Origin: Desulfurivibrio alkaliphilus AHT 2
GTDB taxonomy: Bacteria > Desulfobacterota > Desulfobulbia > Desulfobulbales > Desulfurivibrionaceae
Assembly: GCF_000092205.1 (NCBI RefSeq)
Contig: NC_014216.1
Location: 992,001 to 1,056,000 of the forward strand
Direction: 5' to 3'
DNA length: 64,000 bases
Positions 26,130 through 34,628 of the stretch are shown one piece after another (the first letter of the stretch is position 1; each line of letters opens with the position of its first letter). The position numbers were made by a program, and so were the translations under genes. The notes beneath the pieces were generated by a model. It was given only the letters and a program-made list of their open reading frames with translations. It was not told the DNA's origin and did no database searches.

Positions 26130-26282
26130 ATGAGTGACAAGCGCAAAAAGAGGCGGGCCGCACAGCGCCGCCTGGTCAAACAGCAGCAACGGCGCAAGAC
26201 GCCGATAACTTTCTGGACCATCGTTATCGTCTGCGTAGCAGCCCTGGCCCTGTTTCTGGCCCGGGCCACCCGCCTGCTGTAA
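26130..26282 (+). CDS. Small basic single-pass membrane protein
   Basis: A 50-residue protein: the first 24 residues are strongly basic (KRKKRRAAQRR and QQQRRK), followed by one transmembrane helix (ITFWTIVIVCVAALALFLA). ATG at 26130 has GAGGAAG 6-7 nt upstream, a good site. It is the only plus-strand gene here, between the divergent receptor operon and the convergent uvrC. The TAA stop belongs to a repeat module (26279-26319). A twin-basic or nucleic-acid-tethering role is possible but nothing is established. Confidence 0.6.
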   Translation: MSDKRKKRRAAQRRLVKQQQRRKTPITFWTIVIVCVAALALFLARATRLL

Positions 26283-26319
26283 CCGACCGGCAGGTTAGCA
26301 CCCTCGGTGAACGGTTACA
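26279..26319 (-). repeat. Secondary repeat module, copy 1
   Basis: On the minus strand it reads GTAACCGTTCACCGAGGGTG then CTAACCTGCCGGTCGGTTAC. It matches the modules at 53192, 54981 and 56251 (shared pattern GTAACCGTTCACC, GGGTACTAACCT, CCGGT). It lies between the 50-residue protein gene and uvrC. Confidence 0.65.
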
Positions 26320-26327
26320 CCGGCCGC

Positions 26328-28160
26328 TCAGTTGGCCGCCGGCGTTTCTCCATCCCGGGGAAGCTGCAGGTGCCGATGAATAACCGCCGCCAACTCCGGG
26401 CCGATACCGGGAACGGCGGCCAGTTGCTCCGGCGTGGCGGCGGCGACCCCGGCCAGGCTGCCCAGCTGTTTAAGCAGGGCCTGTTTGCGCCCGGGCCCCA
26501 CCCCGGGAATTTCTTCCAGCCTGGAAACAAGCTGTTTTTGGCGCCGCAGCCGGCGGTGGAAGGTGATGCCGAAGCGGTGTGCTTCATCCCGGATCTTCAT
26601 AAAAAAAAGCAACACCGGGGAGTGCTGGGCCAGCTTCAGATGGTTTTTTCGGCCCGGCCGAAAGAGGCGCTCCCCCGACCCTTCCCGATCCTTGGCAATG
26701 GAAACCAGTTCCGGGCCGGGCAGCGCCAGCTCGGCAAGCACCGCCTGGGCCACCCCGAGTTGCCCCTTACCGCCATCCAGCACCAGCAAATCAGGCAGGG
26801 TTTCTGCCGCGGCGGCACGGCAAAGATGGCGCAGCAGCACCTCCCGCATCATGGCATAATCGTCGGGGGTGGCAAGATTACGGATATGAAAACGGCGGTA
26901 GCGGGAGCTTTCCTTCTCCCCCTGCCGGAAAGAGACCAGGGAGCCGACGGCCTCCCGGCCGCCCAGGTTGGAAATATCCAGGCATTCGATCCGCTGGGGG
27001 CTGCTGGTCAGCCGCAGGGCCCGGCGAATCTCTTCCCCCAGGGAAAGCCAACCGGCCTGCTGCTTTTCCCGGGCCGCCAGCAGTTGGCCGGCATTGTCGC
27101 CGGCCATGGTCACCAGCGCTTTTTTGTCACCCCGCCGAGGAACCAGCAACCTCACCGGACCGCCCCGTTTTTCACTCAACCATTCCGTAAGCGCCGCCGC
27201 ACCTTCGGCCGGCAGGGGCAGCAAGATGCTCCGGGGAATCGGTCGCTGGGGATGTTCGTAGAAGCGGCGCAGCAGTTCTGCCAGCACCTCATCATCCTCC
27301 CCCACCGGTTCGGCCAGAAAAAACTCCCGTTTGTCGGCCAGGGCCCCTTCCCGGATGAACAGCAGGGCCGCCGCCACCTGCCCGTGCCTTCGTACCAGGC
27401 CAAACACATCAAGGTCCACCCGCTCCCGGCCCAGCACCACCTGCTTTTCCAGGGTCTGATTAAGGGCCCGGATTTGATCCCGCAGGGCGGCAGCTTCCTC
27501 AAAGTTCAACCCGGCGGCGGCCTCCTGCATGCGACCGGTCAGCTCCCGGGTCAGCTCCCGTTTGCGGCCTTCCAGAATCGCCAGCACCTGACTTACCCGC
27601 TGCCGGTATGCCTCCGGGGTGATGGCCCCGATACAGGGAGCGGGGCACCGCCCCATTTGGTGGTTAAGACAGGCCCGCTGGCCGGGGGCGAACTTTTTGG
27701 CCTTGCAGCGGCGCAGGGGAAAAAGTGAGTTGAGCAGGCGCAGGGTCTCCCACATGGCCGCCGGCGAGGCGTAGGGGCCGAAGTAGCGGGCGCCGTCTTT
27801 GCTCACCCGGCGGGTCATCAGCAGCCGGGGCCATTCTTCCTGCACCGTTACCTTAAGATGGGGGTAACTCTTGTCATCGCGGAGAATTACGTTGTAACGG
27901 GGGCGGTGCTGCTTGATCAACCCGGCTTCCAGGATCAGGGCTTCCTTTTCGGTGCGGGTGAGCACGGTGTCCACTTTGGCCACTTTGCCCAGCATCACCG
28001 AGGTCTTGCTGCGCCCCGCCGGATCGATCCGGCTGTAAGACTGCAGGCGCTTGCGCAGGCTGACGGCCTTGCCCACGTACAACACCTGCCCGCCGGCGTC
28101 CCGCATCAGGTAGACCCCGGGAGCATCCGCCGCATCGGCTATCATCACCGGGTCAAACAT
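26328..28160 (-). CDS. uvrC: Excinuclease ABC subunit C
   Basis: A 610-residue UvrC, the dual-incision endonuclease of nucleotide excision repair. GIY-YIG domain at the N-terminus (GVYLMRD, LYVGKAVSLRKRL), zinc-like cysteines in FPLRRCKAKKF, RACLNHQMGRCPAPC, UVR motif LNFEEAAALRDQIRALN, the RNase H-like nuclease (IECLDISNLGG, LVLDGGKGQLG) and C-terminal helix-hairpin-helix repeats (IPGVGPGRK, VPGIGPEL). Length is normal. It may be cotranscribed with the V4R protein gene 75 bp upstream. Confidence 0.97.
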   Translation of the reverse strand: MFDPVMIADAADAPGVYLMRDAGGQVLYVGKAVSLRKRLQSYSRIDPAGRSKTSVMLGKVAKVDTVLTRTEKEALILEAGLIKQHRPRYNVILRDDKSYPHLKVTVQEEWPRLLMTRRVSKDGARYFGPYASPAAMWETLRLLNSLFPLRRCKAKKFAPGQRACLNHQMGRCPAPCIGAITPEAYRQRVSQVLAILEGRKRELTRELTGRMQEAAAGLNFEEAAALRDQIRALNQTLEKQVVLGRERVDLDVFGLVRRHGQVAAALLFIREGALADKREFFLAEPVGEDDEVLAELLRRFYEHPQRPIPRSILLPLPAEGAAALTEWLSEKRGGPVRLLVPRRGDKKALVTMAGDNAGQLLAAREKQQAGWLSLGEEIRRALRLTSSPQRIECLDISNLGGREAVGSLVSFRQGEKESSRYRRFHIRNLATPDDYAMMREVLLRHLCRAAAAETLPDLLVLDGGKGQLGVAQAVLAELALPGPELVSIAKDREGSGERLFRPGRKNHLKLAQHSPVLLFFMKIRDEAHRFGITFHRRLRRQKQLVSRLEEIPGVGPGRKQALLKQLGSLAGVAAATPEQLAAVPGIGPELAAVIHRHLQLPRDGETPAAN

Positions 28161-28235
28161 AACTTGCAGGCAACACCATGCATTCTGATCTGAACTGAAG
28201 CATCAATTCCCCGCTCACTCCTGCCGGCTTAGCTG

Positions 28236-28766
28236 CTATGGCGCTTTTACCGGCTTAACTTCAAAACGGCAGACCCGATCTCCAGTGCACCAGCAATCGG
28301 TTTCCTTAACCATGAAGTCATCGCCCAGATATGCGGCAAACAGCCCGGCCAACAAGCCTTCGTCGAAGGTGCAAAGCATCTCGTTGCTTTCCGGCAGCCC
28401 GGAGCAGTCCAAATCCTCGGCCACAGTCAGGGTGAAGCGGTTGTTGTCCAGATCGGCCTTTTCCACCTTCAACAGGCCGATGGATTGCTCCTCCAGCAGA
28501 TCGGTGAGTTGTTGGACGAAATGGGTAAAATCCTCCGGGGCCGCCAACTGCTGATACATGGCCTTACCGGCCTGCTGCCCGGCCTCGTAAAAGATCCTGT
28601 TGGCCAGCTCCACTCCGACATGCCTGATCATCGCATCCCGCAGGGTAAACTGCATAAGGCGGTAGGCCATAACCGTGGTCCGCGAACCCAGAATGGGACG
28701 CCCCCAGATAATGTCGCCCAACTGGTTCCAGTCAAACTGCGGGCTGTCCCGTTCCTCGTTAAACAT
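28236..28766 (-). CDS. V4R-domain sensory protein
   Basis: A 176-residue protein whose C-terminal half is a V4R (vinyl-4-reductase) ligand-binding domain, with the cysteine-bearing end DCWCTGDRVCRFEV. Such domains bind small hydrophobic ligands or metals in signalling proteins. ATG 28766 with AAAGGTG upstream. It is downstream of an unrecognised protein gene and a CheY-PilZ regulator on the same strand, so it is probably a sensor for that set. Confidence 0.8.
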   Translation of the reverse strand: MFNEERDSPQFDWNQLGDIIWGRPILGSRTTVMAYRLMQFTLRDAMIRHVGVELANRIFYEAGQQAGKAMYQQLAAPEDFTHFVQQLTDLLEEQSIGLLKVEKADLDNNRFTLTVAEDLDCSGLPESNEMLCTFDEGLLAGLFAAYLGDDFMVKETDCWCTGDRVCRFEVKPVKAP

Positions 28767-28854
28767 AGCCACACCTTTTTTTAAGGTCAATCGTTGCCGG
28801 GCCCGACGGATGCCAGCGACCACCCACGGGCTTGAACCCCGCAAACAGCTGTCT

Positions 28855-29361
28855 TCATTCGAGCTCCGGGGGGCATAATGACAACCAGGCAGAGCAGGAC
28901 GGAGCCTGCTCAAGACCCAGGTGTCGCAAAAAATCAGCCAGCTGCGACGAGGTGCAATTCAAGCAGGAAGTGCGGGTGCCGGCCTGCACCTCGTGCAGTT
29001 CATTATCCAGAAAAGCGGTCAGGGCCGCAACAACTTCCTGCTGCAACTCAAGGCAAGCGGGCAACTGGTGGCGCTCAATAAATTTTTCCAGCCTTTGCCA
29101 GTTCCAGATCACCCGGCCAATCCCCCGGTAAAGCGCTAAATCACGGTTGCCAGGCTCCAGATCCCGCAACAGTATCTCCCGGTAACGGGCGATGGCCTGC
29201 CCCTGCAAATAATCAAGTTCGGCGGCGGCCAGCTCCAGGCCGGGACCCTGGGGATCGTCGCTTAAGTAATAAAGGGAGTTGTAGTAGGCGATTTCCGGGA
29301 TCTCCCCGGCATGACGCACAATCAATCCTTCATCGGTGAGTAGTTGTTGACGTTGATCCAT
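28855..29361 (-). CDS. Unrecognised 168-residue protein with C-terminal cysteines
   Basis: I do not recognise this family. It is mostly helical (for example ELDYLQGQAIARYREILLRD), slightly acidic, without signal peptide or membrane helix. Four cysteines cluster at the C-terminus (TSCLNC, then SC and LC), which could bind a metal. The ribosome site before ATG 29361 is weak. Coding potential is supported by its position between two signalling genes with normal spacing (88 and 88 bp). A role with the V4R and CheY-PilZ proteins is inferred from context. Confidence 0.7.
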   Translation of the reverse strand: MDQRQQLLTDEGLIVRHAGEIPEIAYYNSLYYLSDDPQGPGLELAAAELDYLQGQAIARYREILLRDLEPGNRDLALYRGIGRVIWNWQRLEKFIERHQLPACLELQQEVVAALTAFLDNELHEVQAGTRTSCLNCTSSQLADFLRHLGLEQAPSCSAWLSLCPPELE

Positions 29362-29449
29362 AGCTGGCTGGGGAGAGGTAAAAGGCAGAAAAATTCTGAT
29401 AAGGCAGGCAAGCGATATTCAGCCCCGGTCATGGGGGGCGGGCCCGCAC

Positions 29450-30226
29450 TCAGTCTTCGGCGATGACATCCGGGGCCTGAGCGGCCAGCCACTTGATCAG
29501 TTTACTGAGTTGACGCTCCACATCCCGTTCCATGGTGCCTGGGTGAAAATAGAGAGCCAGTTGAAAATCAAGGGAGGTGGGATGAAAGGTATCGGTAGCC
29601 TCCAGGCGTACTATCCGGCCGAACAGCCCGCTGATCAGCGAGGTTTCCTGTTCCAGCCCGGCGGGGTCCTGCAGTTTGAGTTCCAGTTCCGCCATACGGA
29701 ACAGTCCCAGAGCGGGGTCAAACTTCATTCCGCCCAGGGCGGCGCCGGTCCGGCTGATATCAAGCAGCCTGCCACTGAAAATCTTTTTATCTACCCGCAG
29801 CGTGGCCACATGTTCCGGCAGGGCATAGCGCTGTTCCCGGCGCCGGTTCATGACGTTGAGCGAGGAGCGGATTTTCTTCTCCAGCTCATTGGCGGTAAAC
29901 GGCTTGACGATGTACTGGGTGACCCCCAACTGAATGGCCATGATAATGAAATCACGATCCCCGTTGGTGGTCATCATGATAAAGGGAATTTCTTTCAGCT
30001 TGGCATCGTTGCGGACCTCGTAGAGCAGCTCTTCCCCGCTGACATTGGGCATATTCCAGTCGGAAAGGATGATGTCGACCTTCTCCCGCCGCAAAATCTC
30101 CAGGGCCATCCGCCCGTCTTCCGCCAGAAAGATCTGCTCAGGGGCGAAAATAAGCCGCAGGGTGCGTTCCACCAAGGTGCGGATGGTGGCGCTGTCATCA
30201 ACCACCAGAAAGGATATTTTATACAA
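29450..30226 (-). CDS. Response regulator with receiver and PilZ domains
   Basis: A 258-residue protein: receiver with D10/D11 and phospho-acceptor D56 (LSDWNMP), switch region MMTTNGD and lysine in YIVKPF; then a PilZ domain with RREQR (R129-R133) and DISRTG (D156, S158, G161), the c-di-GMP motif. It joins phosphorylation and c-di-GMP signals. There is no ATG; TTG at 30226 is chosen because AGGGG lies 6 nt upstream, while the TTG at 30232 abuts it. It heads the group with the unknown protein and the V4R protein. Confidence 0.88.
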   Translation of the reverse strand: MYKISFLVVDDSATIRTLVERTLRLIFAPEQIFLAEDGRMALEILRREKVDIILSDWNMPNVSGEELLYEVRNDAKLKEIPFIMMTTNGDRDFIIMAIQLGVTQYIVKPFTANELEKKIRSSLNVMNRRREQRYALPEHVATLRVDKKIFSGRLLDISRTGAALGGMKFDPALGLFRMAELELKLQDPAGLEQETSLISGLFGRIVRLEATDTFHPTSLDFQLALYFHPGTMERDVERQLSKLIKWLAAQAPDVIAED

Positions 30227-30355
30227 GGCCAACCCCTGCTCGTATTAGCTCTATCTACCTGTTTGGAAAACAAAATATGTGCTCAAGTTGCCCCAGTTGC
30301 CCTTTGGTGTCAAGAAAATATTAATCATTGTGGCACCCTCCGGTGCTCCCTGCGG

Positions 30356-31819
30356 TCAGCGTTTGTGTCGGAAGAAAATCCGCAGAGGGACCTGCTCCAG
30401 CCCCAGGGCCTCTCTAAAGCGATTAACCAGAAAACGGGAGTAGGAAAAATGGATCCCCTTGGGATCATTGGTAAAGATGATCAAAGTGGGTGGCGAAGAG
30501 GCAATCTGGGTCACATAATTAAGCTTCACCCGGCGCCCCTTGTGCAAAGCGGGGGGATGGGCCTGCACCGCCTCCTCAAGAATCCGGTTAAGGACGGCGG
30601 TGGTGAATTTGCGCCGATACTGTTCAGCCACTTTATCGATAAGGGGAAAGAGTTTCCCCAAACCGTGGCCGGTGAGGGCGGATACCCGGTGGACCGGGGC
30701 GTAGCCGGCGAAATGCACCGCCCGCTTCACATCCTCCAGCAGCCGCTGCTGCTGTTTGCGATCATGCTCAATCAGATCCCACTTGTTAAGCAGAACCAGG
30801 CAGGCCCGGCCCCGTTCCAGGCCGTAACCCAGAACTTTGGTGTCCTGCTCGGTCACCCCTTCCAGGGCATCGATCACAATCAGAGCCAGATCACAGCGTT
30901 CCAGCGTGCGCAGGGCCCGCAGCACGCTGAACTTTTCCACCTTTTCATGGACCTTGCCCTTGCGCCGAATACCGGCGGTGTCGATGAGCAGATACTTTTT
31001 ATCCGCCCGGGTCAGCAGGGTGTCCACCGAATCCCTGGTGGTTCCGGGCAGGTTGGAAACCACCATCCGCTCTTCCCCCAGCAACCGGTTGATCAGCGAC
31101 GACTTGCCGACGTTGGGGCGACCAATAAAAGCCACCCCCACCGTGTCCTCGGCGCTTACTTCCTCCCCCGGCTCTTGCGCAGGCGGTAACTCGGCCGCCA
31201 CCCGGTCCAGCAGGTCGCCGATGCCCTGGCCATGCTCGGCGGAAACCGGCCATAATTCTTCCACCCCCAACTCGTAAAAGGTCGGCAGCAGTTTGGCCGC
31301 CTGCTCCGGGGCGTCAATTTTGTTGATCAGGTAAAACACCTTTTTTCCCGAGCGGCGCAGGATCTCCACCACCTCCTGATCATCGGGCAGGATCCCCTCC
31401 CGGCCGTCCAGCAAAAAAAGTACCACATCGGCTTCAGCCACCGCCTGGCTGGTCTGCTCCTGGATCAGGCGATTGATCTCAGTGGTGGTGTCGCTTTCCA
31501 GCCCACCGGTGTCCACCAGGATAAAACGTCGATCATTCCAGGTGATTTTTTCGTAGTGTCGATCCCTGGTCACCCCCGGGGTGGGATCGACAATGGCCTT
31601 GCGGCTGCCGGCCAGGCGGTTGAACAGGCTGGATTTGCCGACGTTAGGACGCCCCACCAACGCTACCAGCGGTAAAAAACCTGCCGCAGCACCGCATCTT
31701 GGGGCGATCGCCCCGGCTTGCGTACCTGGGGTACGCGGCGCCGGGGCGCTTGCCCCAACCTGCGGCACTGCGACAGGTTTTTTGGGGGTTGTGGATGTTT
31801 TTTTTTGGTTTTTGGGCAT
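30356..31819 (-). CDS. der: Ribosome-assembly GTPase EngA/Der with repeat-encoded N-terminal extension
   Basis: A 487-residue double-GTPase. First G domain starts at LVALVGRPNVGKSS (about residue 50), second at VAFIGRPNVGKSS, and a KH-like domain ends the protein. Der helps mature the 50S subunit. About 48 residues precede the first G domain, and roughly residues 13-48 (AVPQVGASAPAPRTPGTQAG and onward) are encoded by a palindromic repeat at 31674-31783. No start codon between the repeat and the P-loop strand would leave a complete G domain, so the repeat must be translated. Last gene of the lipid A operon, 45 bp below the kinase-like gene. Confidence 0.95.
   Translation of the reverse strand: MPKNQKKTSTTPKKPVAVPQVGASAPAPRTPGTQAGAIAPRCGAAAGFLPLVALVGRPNVGKSSLFNRLAGSRKAIVDPTPGVTRDRHYEKITWNDRRFILVDTGGLESDTTTEINRLIQEQTSQAVAEADVVLFLLDGREGILPDDQEVVEILRRSGKKVFYLINKIDAPEQAAKLLPTFYELGVEELWPVSAEHGQGIGDLLDRVAAELPPAQEPGEEVSAEDTVGVAFIGRPNVGKSSLINRLLGEERMVVSNLPGTTRDSVDTLLTRADKKYLLIDTAGIRRKGKVHEKVEKFSVLRALRTLERCDLALIVIDALEGVTEQDTKVLGYGLERGRACLVLLNKWDLIEHDRKQQQRLLEDVKRAVHFAGYAPVHRVSALTGHGLGKLFPLIDKVAEQYRRKFTTAVLNRILEEAVQAHPPALHKGRRVKLNYVTQIASSPPTLIIFTNDPKGIHFSYSRFLVNRFREALGLEQVPLRIFFRHKR
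31674..31783. repeat. Long palindromic repeat inside the der coding sequence, copy 2
   Basis: Outer arms AAAAAACCTGCCGCAG and CTGCGACAGGTTTTTT flank the same core as copy 1 (inverted relative to it), including GCTTGCGTACCTGGGGTACG. It is read through in frame by der. Confidence 0.88.
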
Positions 31820-31864
31820 TTTTGATCTCTGTTTTTTGGGTTTTTTTTTTGGTTGCCGCTTTCT

Positions 31865-32926
31865 TTATAGCTTGCTGTTTTTTAGTTGCTGATTGATTTC
31901 CCGGCTTAGTTTGCGCAGAAGTGGGAAGGCTTTCCCCTGGGGGGTGGCCAGCAGGTCTTGCAGTTGGGCGGCGGCGGGCTTGACGAAAGCGGCGAAAAAT
32001 CTTTTGCCCTTCTGTTGGCTTAAAAAGGCGAAGGCCCCCAGGATTTGCAGGTTACGCTGCAGGGCCAGAAAAAACCAGCCTTTGCTGAAGGCGGTGGGGT
32101 CGAAGTCCTGGATCATGGTGCAGGCCTTTTGCCGGTAGAAGTCCAGCAGTTCTTCTCGCATGGCCGGGGGCAGAGCGGCATAGGGGTCATTTAGCAGGGC
32201 GGCCAGGTCGTAAGCCAGGGGCCCCAACCGGGCCCCCTGGAAATCGATGATCCTGATTTGCTCCTGCTGCAGCATCAGGTTGCGGCACTGGTAATCCCGG
32301 TGCAGAACATAATCCGCCGGTTCGGCGGCGGCCCGGTCGGCCAGGGCGGCAAACTCCTCCGCCAGCCCGGCCGGCAACTCCTCCCGGCCCAGCATTGCTC
32401 GAACCAGGGCCTGGTAAAAATAACCCGATTCCCGTTCCAGCATCAGGCGGCGGTCGTAGCGGGGGGTATCCCAGCAGGAGGTTACCGGAAACCCCGGCCG
32501 GGCGGCGACCTGCAAGGTCAGCAGCGCTGTTATGGCCTGCCGGTAGAGACTTTTCAGTTCATCGGCCGGCGGTCGGCTCTGCAGCCGGTGGTAAAGCAGG
32601 GTCTCTCCCAGGTCTTCCAGCACCAGGATGCCGCCGGCGACCTCGAAACCGTAAACGGCCGGCACCGGCACTCCGGCCTGCTGCAGGTGGCGGCCGATGG
32701 CGGCCGCCGCCCGGGCCTCGGCCAGCTCCCGCGCGCTGCTTCCGCCGGGGGTGACCAGCAGTACCGACGGCCCGTCGCTGAAACGGCAGCGAACAAAACA
32801 ACGCTCCGAGCCATCGGCGGCCATCGGGGTTGCCGCAACCAGCCCGGCGGCGCGATAACCGGCCCGGGCCAGCAGTTGCGCGACCCGGACCAGGTCCACC
32901 GGCGGAAAGCGATCATTTATTACCAT
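31865..32926 (-). CDS. AmgK-like sugar kinase (aminoglycoside phosphotransferase fold)
   Basis: A 353-residue kinase of the APH family with catalytic loop HRDYQCRNLML and the DFG-like IDFQGARLGPLAYDLA. Paired with a nucleotidyltransferase gene that overlaps it by 7 bp, it matches the AmgK/MurU arrangement that phosphorylates the anomeric position of MurNAc/GlcNAc and then makes UDP-MurNAc in peptidoglycan recycling. That role is inferred from the pair; the substrate could be another hexose. It lies within the lipid A operon, upstream of der. Confidence 0.85.
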   Translation of the reverse strand: MVINDRFPPVDLVRVAQLLARAGYRAAGLVAATPMAADGSERCFVRCRFSDGPSVLLVTPGGSSARELAEARAAAAIGRHLQQAGVPVPAVYGFEVAGGILVLEDLGETLLYHRLQSRPPADELKSLYRQAITALLTLQVAARPGFPVTSCWDTPRYDRRLMLERESGYFYQALVRAMLGREELPAGLAEEFAALADRAAAEPADYVLHRDYQCRNLMLQQEQIRIIDFQGARLGPLAYDLAALLNDPYAALPPAMREELLDFYRQKACTMIQDFDPTAFSKGWFFLALQRNLQILGAFAFLSQQKGKRFFAAFVKPAAAQLQDLLATPQGKAFPLLRKLSREINQQLKNSKL

Positions 32927-33804
32927 AATATGGCATCCTCGGCCACCGTGCCGGCCGGCACGGTGGCCCCGTCCCAGACCACGCAGCGGCGCAACTGCAC
33001 CTTATCGCCGAGCATCGCCCGGCGGCCCACCGCCACCCAGTCGCTGAAGCATACCTCCCGGCCCAGGACCACCCCGGGGCCCAGCCAGAAAGGGGTTTGC
33101 CGCTCCGCCCGGGCGTTCAGCAGCCGGCCATGCAGTTGCAGATATTCTTCCGGAGTGCCGATATCGCTCCAGCAGTGACCGCTGACCGTCAGGCCCCTGA
33201 CCCGGTGCCCCAGCTCGATCAACTGCCGGTACCAATCGATGCTGTGGTAAAAGCCTTGGGCGGGGATCAGCTCCAACAGGGCCGGCTCGATCACCTGGAT
33301 GCCGGTGAAGGCCAGTGGCTGGTTACCCCCGGCCACCACCGAACCGGCGGCCTCGACGGTGAAAGAGAGAATATTCCGATCGCCGTCCGTTAGCACCTTG
33401 TTGTGAGGCGGCCGGTCATGCAGCACCAAGGTGGCATCGTTGCCGGCCTGCCGGTGGTGCTCCATAATCAGGCGGTAATCGAGGTTGTGAAAGAGATCAC
33501 CGTTGACCACCAGTACCGACTGCGCCCCGAAGCGGGAGCGGGCCAGGCGCAGGCCGCCGCCGGTGCCCAACTCCATCTCTTCCAGCTGGATTTCGATATC
33601 GCCCGCACCGGTCAGCAGAGAAGCAATCTGTTGGCGCAGGTGAAAGGCGTTGACCACTATGCGACGGCAGCCGGCCCGGCGCAGGTCATCGATGATGCGC
33701 AGCAGCAACGGTTGGTCCAGGACCGGAAACAGCGGTTTGGGCCGCAGCAGGGTGTGGGGCCGCAGGCGAGTGCCCAGGCCGGCGGCCAGAATCATGGCCT
33801 GCAT
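32920..33804 (-). CDS. MurU-like sugar-1-phosphate nucleotidyltransferase
   Basis: A 294-residue nucleotidyltransferase with the signature AMILAAGLGTRLRP, VNGDLFH and LGTGGGLRLA, followed by a short left-handed-helix-like tail (LGPGVVLGREVCFSDWVAVG). It resembles MurU, which couples MurNAc-1-phosphate to UTP. The start overlaps the lpxI stop and the end overlaps the kinase gene. The C-terminal hexapeptide-like extension is more like other sugar nucleotidyltransferases, so a different sugar is possible. Confidence 0.85.
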   Translation of the reverse strand: MQAMILAAGLGTRLRPHTLLRPKPLFPVLDQPLLLRIIDDLRRAGCRRIVVNAFHLRQQIASLLTGAGDIEIQLEEMELGTGGGLRLARSRFGAQSVLVVNGDLFHNLDYRLIMEHHRQAGNDATLVLHDRPPHNKVLTDGDRNILSFTVEAAGSVVAGGNQPLAFTGIQVIEPALLELIPAQGFYHSIDWYRQLIELGHRVRGLTVSGHCWSDIGTPEEYLQLHGRLLNARAERQTPFWLGPGVVLGREVCFSDWVAVGRRAMLGDKVQLRRCVVWDGATVPAGTVAEDAILW

Positions 33805-34628
33805 GACAACTCACCGCCCTCCTCTTCGCTCAGGCCCAGAATGGCGATCCCGGCCCGATCGGCCAGCCTGACGGTCTCTTCGGGGTCAAAAAGCAGGGCC
33901 TGCCCGGCCTCCACCGCCAGCACCGCCGCCTTGACCTCGCTCATCCCGCTAATGGTCCGGGGGCCGATGGCCGGCAGGTCGAAGCGAAAATCCTGGTTGG
34001 GCTTACGCACCTTGACCACCACCGCCAACTCCCCGGCCAACTCGCCGCCCCGTTTAATGGCGGCATCGGTGCCCTCGATGGCCTCCACCGCCAACACCGC
34101 CCGGTCTCGGACCACCACACACTGACCGATATCCAGGGCGCCCACCTGACGGGCGATACGCCAGCCGAAACGAATATCCTCCCACTGTTGCTCATCCGGT
34201 TTTTTCTGCCCCAACACGCCCCGGGGGAACAGCAGGTTCTGCAAATAAAGGGTGGAAGGAGCCACCTGGATGCCTTCATCTGCCAGCAGGCCGGCCAAGG
34301 CTCGTAAAATGGCATCATCCTGGCGGGCGTCAATCCGGCGCCAGAGGGCCAGGGCCTTAAAATCAGGCCATATATCCCGGAACATTCTGGTCTTGGTAAT
34401 GGTTCCGGCCAGCACGCACTCCGTTACCCCGTGACGGTGAAAAAAGTTAAGCAATTTCTGAAGTTGGCCCAACTTTACCCACTGGCAATGATCGGCCACC
34501 TCCGCCAACTCCGGCCAGGACTCCCCACGGTGGGCCACCACCACCGTTTCCCGGCCATTGTCCCGGGCCGCCTTGGCCACCAGCAACGGAAACTGACCGC
34601 CACCGGCAATAATCCCCAGCTTAGTCAT
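33792..34628 (-). CDS. lpxI: UDP-2,3-diacylglucosamine pyrophosphatase LpxI
   Basis: A 278-residue LpxI (DUF1009) that makes lipid X in lipid A synthesis; it replaces LpxH. The family blocks are LGIIAGGGQFPLLVAKAA, VLAGTITKTRMF, and C-terminal GPRTISGMSEVKAAVLAVEAG. ATG 34628 overlaps the lpxA stop (ATGACTAA). Gene order lpxD-fabZ-lpxA-lpxI is the usual one. Confidence 0.95.
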   Translation of the reverse strand: MTKLGIIAGGGQFPLLVAKAARDNGRETVVVAHRGESWPELAEVADHCQWVKLGQLQKLLNFFHRHGVTECVLAGTITKTRMFRDIWPDFKALALWRRIDARQDDAILRALAGLLADEGIQVAPSTLYLQNLLFPRGVLGQKKPDEQQWEDIRFGWRIARQVGALDIGQCVVVRDRAVLAVEAIEGTDAAIKRGGELAGELAVVVKVRKPNQDFRFDLPAIGPRTISGMSEVKAAVLAVEAGQALLFDPEETVRLADRAGIAILGLSEEEGGELSCRP

